Assembly (NCBI GenBank): GCA_033856275.1 | Contig: JAWVFJ010000027.1 | Span: forward strand, 22,838 to 86,837 | DNA from: VRUE01 sp033856275 | Lineage (GTDB): Bacteria; Actinomycetota; Thermoleophilia; Solirubrobacterales; 70-9 | Length of the DNA: 64,000 nt | Direction: 5' to 3' | In this document: positions 59,067 through 64,000 of the stretch, piece after piece | Position numbering within the stretch: the first letter of the stretch is position 1 | Layout of the letters: the number at the start of each line of letters is the position of its first letter | Made by a program: the position numbers and the translations under genes | Notes under the pieces: model-generated | Database searches by the model: none | Seen by the model: the letters and a program-made list of their open reading frames with translations, nothing else | What the model was told of the DNA's origin: nothing

Positions 59067-60440
59067 CTACGCGCGGCGGGTGGGCAGCGTCAACCAGACA
59101 TCGGCCCCTCCGCCTGTCCGATTGGCGACGTGCGCCTCCCCTCCGTGGGCACGAGCGACGGTCTGGACGATCGCCAAGCCCAGACCGCTGCCGCCATCGC
59201 GATCGCTCGCCGAGGCCCGGCTGAAGCGCTCGAAGGCCCGGCTGAGGAACTCCGCCGGAAAGCCCGCTCCCTGGTCCTGTACGTGGATCTCGACCAATCC
59301 GTCGTCCGCCCGCGCTTCGAGCTCAATCGTTCCAGTGCCATAGCGCAGGGCGTTGTCGACCATGCTGCCGACCGCCTGGTCGAGTCGCAGCCGGTCCGCC
59401 TCGAGCACGAGCGAGGAGGGTGCCGACACGTCGATCTCGCGTCCCCCTTCTTCCGCCCGCCGAGAAAACCTGCGGCCGACGCCCTCCAGGGCATCTTGCA
59501 GTCCGAGGCGCGTCAGGCGCAGGGGAAGCTCGCCGCGCTCGGTCTGCGCGATCGTCAGCAGGTCCTCGGAGAGCTGGCTGAGCCGATCGGTCTCCTCGGC
59601 GGCCGATGCCAGCGCCGCTCGCAGTTCCTCCGGAGAGCGGCCCGCCGCCAGCGCCAGCTCCAGCTCGGTCCGCAAGATCGCCAGCGGGGTGCGCAGCTCA
59701 TGGCTGGCGTCGGCGACGAAGGCCCGCTCGTGCTCGAGCGCCTCGCCCAGGCGCTCGAGCATCTCGTTTAGCGTCTTCCCCAGCCTGGCGACCTCATCGT
59801 GGGTTTGCGGGACCGGCAAGCGGTGATCGGGCTCGGCCGCCGAGATCTCCGCTGCCCGCGAGCGCATTGCCTCGACCGGCTTCAACGCCGCGGCGGCAAC
59901 TCCGTAGGCGGCCAGCGAAGCGAGAAGGAGCGCGAATGGACCGCCCACCAGGAGCAGTTGGGCTAGGTCCGTAAGCGACTCGCTGCGCGCCTTGGTCGAG
60001 GTACCGACGACGACGACCTGTTTCCGACCGCGCGCCTCGACCGGAACGGCAAGCAGGCGCGACTCGTCCTGCAAGCCCGGCAGCGGCCCCCGATTGATGT
60101 AGACCGGCTCGCGCAGTGCCCGTCTTAGCTGGGCAGGCGTGAGCAGGACGTGGTGCCCGATCGCCAGCGAGGCGTCCGTGACGCCACCGCTGGCGTCAAG
60201 CACCTCGGCGAAGCTCTCGTTGCGGCCGACCAGATTCCGATGCCCCTCCCGCAAGCCCGAGTCGGCCTCCTTGACCAGGGAAGCTACGTCGCTGGCCCGC
60301 GAGCGCAGGCCGGCGTTGATCGTCGCATCGAGCTCGTTGGCCAACCGCAGGTAGACGAAGACGCCGGTTGCACCCAAAACCAGCGCCATCACCGCGGCAA
60401 AGACGAGAGTGACTCGGAGGCGGATCGAGACGCGACTCAG
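59067..60440 (-). CDS. two-component sensor histidine kinase
   Basis: A membrane kinase with HisKA (ADASHELRTP, phospho-acceptor His247 when counted from 60440), TM1, a 110-residue extracytoplasmic region, TM2, HAMP and HATPase_c with GAGFPAEFLSRAF and GSGLGLAIVQT. The listed ATG/GTG at 60392 cuts into TM1. Extending in frame to CTG 60440 restores the N-terminus SRVSIRLRVTLVFAAVMALV, places AAAGGA 9 nt upstream and gives a 4-bp overlap with the response-regulator stop. I therefore extend the gene, with the rare CTG start as the uncertain point. Confidence 0.88.
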   Translation of the reverse strand: MSRVSIRLRVTLVFAAVMALVLGATGVFVYLRLANELDATINAGLRSRASDVASLVKEADSGLREGHRNLVGRNESFAEVLDASGGVTDASLAIGHHVLLTPAQLRRALREPVYINRGPLPGLQDESRLLAVPVEARGRKQVVVVGTSTKARSESLTDLAQLLLVGGPFALLLASLAAYGVAAAALKPVEAMRSRAAEISAAEPDHRLPVPQTHDEVARLGKTLNEMLERLGEALEHERAFVADASHELRTPLAILRTELELALAAGRSPEELRAALASAAEETDRLSQLSEDLLTIAQTERGELPLRLTRLGLQDALEGVGRRFSRRAEEGGREIDVSAPSSLVLEADRLRLDQAVGSMVDNALRYGTGTIELEARADDGLVEIHVQDQGAGFPAEFLSRAFERFSRASASDRDGGSGLGLAIVQTVARAHGGEAHVANRTGGGADVWLTLPTRRA

Positions 60441-61117
60441 CGGCCGCCGTCCTTTCGCAGTCGGTATCCGGCACCGCGAATGGTCTCGATCGATTTGACC
60501 CCGAACGGCAGGTCGATCTTGCGACGGAGATAGCGGACGTAGACCTCGATCACGTTGGAGCGATGCTCGAAGTCGTACTCCCAGGCCTGGTCGAGCAACT
60601 GCGAGCGGGTAAGCACGTGGCCCGGCCTGCGCATGAACGCCTCGAAGAGGACGAACTCCTTGGCGGAGAGCTCGATCTCGGTCTCACCACGCCAGACCTG
60701 GTGGGTCGCTGGATCGAGGCGCAGGTCGCCGACCTCGACGATCGCCGGTCGCTCGCTCTGGCCGCGCCGGACCAGGGCGCGAAGGCGGGCCAGCAGCTCA
60801 GCGAAGGAAAACGGCTTGGTCAGGTAGTCATCGGCCCCGCCGTCCAGGCCGGCGACGCGGTCCTCGAGCGCCCCACGGGCAGTCAGCATCAGCACCGGCG
60901 ACCAAATGCCTTCCTGGCGAAGCTGCCGGCAGGCCTCGAAGCCGTCGATGCCGGGGAGGATCACGTCGAGGATGATCGCGTCGTAGCTCGAGGCCCGCGC
61001 CATGCCGACTGCCTCCTCTCCGGTACCGGCGACGTCGACGGTCAGTCCCTGCTCGGTGAGCCCGCGCCGGACCAGCGCCGCCATCTTCACCTCGTCCTCG
61101 ACGACCAGAACGTTCAC
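60437..61117 (-). CDS. OmpR/PhoB-family response regulator
   Basis: A 226-residue regulator: receiver with VEDEVK, phospho-Asp51 (AIILDVILPGIDG), Lys in DDYLTKPF, and a winged-helix output domain with the recognition part YDFEHRSNVIEVYVRYLRRKID. Overlaps its kinase by 4 bp (if the CTG start is right). A TCTCAT/TTCATC direct repeat lies upstream (autoregulation). The same 9-mer recurs at the lipoprotein, COG4705 and DedA promoters. Confidence 0.95.
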   Translation of the reverse strand: MNVLVVEDEVKMAALVRRGLTEQGLTVDVAGTGEEAVGMARASSYDAIILDVILPGIDGFEACRQLRQEGIWSPVLMLTARGALEDRVAGLDGGADDYLTKPFSFAELLARLRALVRRGQSERPAIVEVGDLRLDPATHQVWRGETEIELSAKEFVLFEAFMRRPGHVLTRSQLLDQAWEYDFEHRSNVIEVYVRYLRRKIDLPFGVKSIETIRGAGYRLRKDGGR

Positions 61118-61139
61118 CTCTTACACGATCCCAGAGAAG

Positions 61140-61156
61140 ATGAATCCCAGATGAGA
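61140..61156 (-). promoter_or_regulatory. response-regulator site B (direct repeat)
   Basis: Minus-strand TCTCATCTGGG then ATTCATC, half-sites 11 bp apart, starting 23 bp upstream of the response-regulator ATG. TGTAAG follows as a possible -10. It shares the 9-mer TCTCATCTG with sites A, C and D. Confidence 0.55.
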
Positions 61157-61192
61157 GCCGATGGCGGCTCTCTGTGAGGCTGAGGCAGCCGG

Positions 61193-62041
61193 TCAGCCGC
61201 CGCCGTAGGCAACCACGAGATCGGTCACCACGCCAACGAAGAAACCGACGGACAGCAGCCAGAGGGCCAGCTCGCGATGGCCGTAGCGGCGCATCCCGTT
61301 CCAGACCTCGCCGATGACGTAGAGAATCGCCCCTCCGGAGACCGCGTAAAAAGCCAGCTCCAATGGCTCGGAGGTGACGCTGTAGCCGAGCATCGAGCCG
61401 AGGAAGGTGGGGGCGCCGCCGATCAACCCAACCAAGCCCAGCCACTTCCAAGATGGGCGCACGTCACCAAGGGGGCCGACGATGCCGAATCCCTCAGTGG
61501 CGTTATGAAGAGCGAAGCCGACGATCAGCACGGTGGCCAGGCTGATGTCCCCGGCGCTCGCCGACACCCCGATGGCAAGGCCCTCGGCGAAGTTGTGCAA
61601 CCCGATCGCAACCGCGATCGTCATCCCGGTCCGCAGGGCCCTTACACGGGCGGCCGTTTCGTCGCGGAGCAGCTCTTCGGCGCTCAAGACATCGACCGCG
61701 CCCCCCGCCATCGGCGGCAGCGGCCGCATCGAGCGCAAGCGGCGCTCGATCATCGCCAGGCCGGCCAGACCCAAACCGAAGCCGCCGCCCAGCAGGGCCG
61801 CGAGGCCGACAGCATGACTAAGGCTGCCGCCTTCGTTCTTGAAGCCTTCGACGGCCGCCTCGACGATCCCAAAAGCGTGCTCCATCACGTCGACGAAAAT
61901 GAAGGCAAGCACGCCGACCGCAAACATCGCAAGCGCCACTCGGGTGCGATTACCCAGCAGCTGCAGGCGGCCGAAGGGGAGACCGAGGTAGATTGTGAAG
62001 CCCGCTAGGGCTCCAAGGGCTGCGGTTTGGGCGAATGACAA
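61193..62041 (-). CDS. ZIP family metal transporter (ZupT-like)
   Basis: A 282-residue polytopic protein from TTG 62041, which has GGAGG 8 nt upstream; the alternative TTG at 62056 lies before that site. Helix IV carries AIGLHNFAEGLAIG and helix V GFALHNATEGFGI, the two canonical metal-binding motifs of ZIP proteins. A His-poor loop links helices III and IV. Likely imports Zn, Mn or Fe. A DtxR/MntR-like palindrome lies just upstream. The other ZIP gene at 1093-1821 is more divergent. Confidence 0.93.
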   Translation of the reverse strand: MSFAQTAALGALAGFTIYLGLPFGRLQLLGNRTRVALAMFAVGVLAFIFVDVMEHAFGIVEAAVEGFKNEGGSLSHAVGLAALLGGGFGLGLAGLAMIERRLRSMRPLPPMAGGAVDVLSAEELLRDETAARVRALRTGMTIAVAIGLHNFAEGLAIGVSASAGDISLATVLIVGFALHNATEGFGIVGPLGDVRPSWKWLGLVGLIGGAPTFLGSMLGYSVTSEPLELAFYAVSGGAILYVIGEVWNGMRRYGHRELALWLLSVGFFVGVVTDLVVAYGGG

Positions 62042-62070
62042 GGTGCCTGCCTCCAAAGCAAGGTGAATGC

Positions 62071-62086
62071 GTTAGGGCACCCTAAC
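62071..62086. promoter_or_regulatory. DtxR/IdeR/MntR-like metal box upstream of ZIP
   Basis: GTTAGGG-CA-CCCTAAC is a perfect 7-bp inverted repeat centred 37 bp before the transporter start. It resembles the TTAGG-N-CCTAA core of DtxR-family boxes. Repression by Fe or Mn is the natural reading. No DtxR gene is in the window. Confidence 0.6.
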
Positions 62087-62152
62087 ACCCTTCTCGATTT
62101 CCTGCACCGCTGCCTCGCATCGACGAGCAGGCCGATCGGCTTCACCGGAACC

Positions 62153-63427
62153 TCAGTGAGTGGCCATCACCGTCTTCACCGGGTAGCCGAGGCTGGCCAC
62201 CCGCTCGGGAAGGTCTACGTGCAGCCAGTGCGAAACGTGGCTGGGCAGGGTCTCGAGGATGATTTCCCGGTAGTCGCCCCTTTTCAGCTCCTCGACGATG
62301 TCGTCATAGGCGTTGGGGCTGATCGCGACCCGGCCCTCGACCTCGCTTCCGGCGGGCTCCTCGAGCAGCGGCAGCGCTCGCGCGAGCACCTTTTCGCCCA
62401 TGCTGGTGTCGGTGCTGCTGCGGTCGAATGCCAGGTGGCCGGGGTTGGGGACGAGCACGAAAAACCTGGCGGGGCCGGCCAGGGCCCGCTCGCGCACCGC
62501 TTCGATCACCGCCGGGGTGGCGTCGGTCTTGTTGGTGACGACGAGGACGCGGGGCTCGCCCGTCTCCCCCTGCCCGTCGGGGCCGAGCGCGCCATCGTCC
62601 AACTGGGCTTCAGCGCTGGAGACCGCGATCAGGTCGCGCTTGGTGACCGTCAGGTAGACGACCAGGGCGAGGATCGTGACCAGGAAGATGACGCTGGTCA
62701 GGATCGTCCCCAGACCGAGTCCGGTTTCTTCGACGGGCTGGGAGAGATAGTCGCCGATCGAGGCGCCCAGGGGCCGAGTGAGGATGTAGGCGAGCCAGAA
62801 AGCGAGGATCGCGTTCAGCTTGAAGCGGAGATGGGCGATGGCGATGATCGCGATTGCACCGGCGAAGATCCCGGCCGAAGGGAGGAAGCCGAGTTCGAGC
62901 TTCTCGGCGAAGAGGTCGCCGGCGGAGGTGCCGAGGGCGAAGGTGAAGAGGATCGCCAGCCAGTAGAAGGCCTCGCGCCTGGTGGTGACGATGGTGTGGA
63001 CGGAGAGAGTCCTCTCGCTCCAGTACCAAACCGCAAAGACCAGCGCTAGCGCGATGCTGAAGGCGATTGTCGTCGTCGGCAGGGGGACCCCGGCGTTGTC
63101 GACGAGGTTGTCGGTGATCAGGGTGCCGACGACGCTGATCAGGACAACCGCCGTCCAGTAGATCCCGGGGATGTACTTCCTCGACCTGAATTGGGCAATC
63201 AAGACCGCGATCAAGCCGGCGGTCATGATGTAGGTCGTATTGGTGAGACCCAGACCGAGTTCTTCGTTCATCAGGTCCGCCGCCGTCTCCCCCACCGTCG
63301 TGCAGAGGATCTTGATCACCCAGAAGTAGATGGTGATCTCGGGGACCTTGTTGAGCATCTGACGGCCCAACGAGGGGATGTCGTAGCGGGGTACAGAGGC
63401 TGGCGGCGACACTGCGGTCTGGTTCAT
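62153..63427 (-). CDS. COG4705-type membrane protein with C-terminal soluble domain
   Basis: A 424-residue protein from ATG 63427. The membrane part (residues 35-285) contains related segments: FWVIKILCTTVGETAADLM, LFTFALGTSAGDLFAEKL and AYILTRPLGASIGDYLSQ, i.e. a repeated x-T-x-x-G-x-x-x-(A/G)-D-x-(L/M) motif as in COG4705 proteins. The C-terminal 130 residues form an alpha/beta domain beginning PRVLVVTNKTDATPAV, resembling a universal-stress-like fold. Function unknown. The second two-component system probably regulates it (site C upstream). Confidence 0.8.
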   Translation of the reverse strand: MNQTAVSPPASVPRYDIPSLGRQMLNKVPEITIYFWVIKILCTTVGETAADLMNEELGLGLTNTTYIMTAGLIAVLIAQFRSRKYIPGIYWTAVVLISVVGTLITDNLVDNAGVPLPTTTIAFSIALALVFAVWYWSERTLSVHTIVTTRREAFYWLAILFTFALGTSAGDLFAEKLELGFLPSAGIFAGAIAIIAIAHLRFKLNAILAFWLAYILTRPLGASIGDYLSQPVEETGLGLGTILTSVIFLVTILALVVYLTVTKRDLIAVSSAEAQLDDGALGPDGQGETGEPRVLVVTNKTDATPAVIEAVRERALAGPARFFVLVPNPGHLAFDRSSTDTSMGEKVLARALPLLEEPAGSEVEGRVAISPNAYDDIVEELKRGDYREIILETLPSHVSHWLHVDLPERVASLGYPVKTVMATH

Positions 63428-63459
63428 GGCGCGGCAGTGTGGGACATCGCGCTTAATCG

Positions 63460-63484
63460 CAGATGAGAGCCACGGCTTCTCATC
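63460..63484. promoter_or_regulatory. response-regulator site C (bidirectional)
   Basis: Minus-strand TCTCATCTG (63460-63468) is followed by CGATTAAG, 41 nt before the COG4705 ATG. A second TCTCATC on the plus strand (63478-63484) forms a 7-bp inverted repeat with it (9-bp spacer), facing the fragment gene at 63539. Confidence 0.55.
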
Positions 63485-63538
63485 GAACAATTAGCCAGGC
63501 GTTATCTCGCGTTGCGCTGAGACGCTCAGGATGGCGGA

Positions 63539-63814
63539 GTGAGCACCCTCGGCACGAGCGAAACGAAGCGCAGCCTTCTGCTGAGAAGACATGGCATCGC
63601 GGTGTTCTTCGCCAGCGCATCGCTGCTGTGGGGAGTGGGCTTCGCCCAGCTCGGGGACGGAAGGCTTCCCTCCTTCGATCGCAATGTCGTGGCGGCACTC
63701 GCCTCAGAGGCCGATTCGAGCGCCGCCGCTGAACGGCTGAGGACTTCGGCGATGCAAGGCGCGCCGCGCCACCCTGGCGGCGAACGCCCGGGGCCACCGT
63801 CAACGCTTAGCTGA
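63539..63814 (+). pseudogene. N-terminal fragment resembling a PAP2-type membrane phosphatase
   Basis: GTG 63539 begins a 91-codon frame with a basic start, one hydrophobic segment (GIAVFFASASLLWGVGFAQL) and SFDRNVVAALASEADSSAAAERL, which fits the first helix and D-x-x-V segment of PAP2 phosphatases. After about residue 70 the composition becomes Pro/Gly-rich and the similarity ends; no PAP2 catalytic motif follows. Probably a decayed gene. A response-regulator half-site lies upstream, so it may once have belonged to that regulon. Confidence 0.4.
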
Positions 63815-63818
63815 CGGT

Positions 63819-63837
63819 TCTCATCTGCGTTTAAGGC
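63819..63837 (+). promoter_or_regulatory. response-regulator site D upstream of DedA
   Basis: TCTCATCTGCG then TTTAAGG, 40 nt before the DedA ATG. Site C has TCTCATCTGCG then ATTAAG at 41 nt from its gene. The near-identity in sequence and position supports a shared regulator. Confidence 0.55.
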
Positions 63838-63858
63838 TCAGAAGAGAGAGTCCGCTCG

Positions 63859-64000
63859 ATGCAGCTCCTCCTGCTCGCCAGCATCACCGACAAGGTCGTC
63901 GAACCGATCGTCAACGTCGCCACCGACTTCATCGGCTCCGCCGGTGTCGTAGCCGTCTTCTTGTTGATGACCCTGGAGTCCGCCTGCATCCCGGTGCCCA
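63859..64000 (+). CDS. DedA family membrane protein (5' part only)
   Basis: ATG 63859 opens MQLLLLASITDKVVEPI, then GSAGVVAVFLLMTLESACIPVP, the first re-entrant/membrane segment of DedA proteins (E-x-x-x-P-I/V-P). The remainder lies beyond the window. DedA proteins support membrane lipid and envelope homeostasis. Site D upstream suggests control by the second two-component system. Confidence 0.85.
   Translation, partial: MQLLLLASITDKVVEPIVNVATDFIGSAGVVAVFLLMTLESACIPVP

Overview
The window reads as a chromosomal segment of a high-G+C Gram-positive bacterium. Gene content and architectures (NhaA fused to a DsbA-like domain, cyclic-nucleotide-binding domain fused to a thioredoxin-reductase fold, a DUF2855 protein, a PQQ-propeller/GT39/desaturase neighbourhood, abundant GTG/TTG starts, dense 4-bp start/stop overlaps) suggest an actinomycete of the Thermoleophilia/Solirubrobacterales type. 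That placement is inference. No rRNA, tRNA, CRISPR array, insertion sequence or phage gene was seen.

Layout. 1-5.4 kb: YihY/BrkB membrane protein (cut by the window edge), a small Lys-rich protein, a ZIP metal transporter, an SDR, an Ogt-type DNA repair protein and a DHA2 drug exporter divergent from its MarR regulator, with two operator-like inverted repeats between them. 5.4-11.4 kb: a minus-strand run lon - HxlR regulator - PIN-like nuclease - DndB-like (DGQHR-family) protein - stand-alone RelA/SpoT synthetase. The last three genes are visibly poorer in G+C than their surroundings, almost abut, and form the best candidate for an undescribed defence or toxin module. 11.5-15.8 kb: a TraR/DksA-like protein without zinc cysteines, NhaA-DsbA, CNB-TrxR and a YegP-like protein behind a perfect Gram-positive LexA box. 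15.8-20.6 kb: formaldehyde/formate oxidation operon (NAD-formate dehydrogenase, class III-like ADH, cupin), DUF2855 and a SAM methyltransferase. 20.6-25 kb: exported FGE-like protein, Cys-rich seven-repeat propeller and sulfatase operon. 25-34 kb: VOC-like protein, lipoprotein, DCC protein, ICMT-like protein, ABC-2 exporter, a fusion of acylphosphatase with a LigD-type 3'-phosphoesterase, SnoaL-like protein, PQQ propeller, GT39 and fatty-acid desaturase. 34-39 kb: LolA-like protein, ABC-2 exporter and a two-component system in one operon. 39-45.7 kb: phosphodiester glycosidase-like protein, histidine phosphatase, second sulfatase divergent from a Stf0 sulfotransferase, membrane protein, and a TetR/deazaflavin-reductase pair with tandem operators.

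45.6-53.3 kb is a heat-shock island: dnaK-grpE-cbpA-cbpM on one strand, and an RpoH/RpoD-like sigma factor, Hsp20 and Trx2-like thioredoxin on the other, followed by a YflT-like/YceI/small membrane operon. dnaK, the YflT-like operon and lon share a promoter pattern CTTGA[A/G]-N16/17-CTA[T/C]C resembling RpoH promoters, so the local sigma factor may drive them. 53.3-64 kb: lipoprotein, MacB/FtsX-like ABC transporter and phosphoesterase operon, a second two-component system, a second ZIP transporter behind a DtxR/MntR-like palindrome, a COG4705 membrane protein, a short PAP2-like remnant and the start of a DedA gene. The motif TCTCATCTG recurs upstream of four of these transcription units and probably marks the regulon of the second response regulator.
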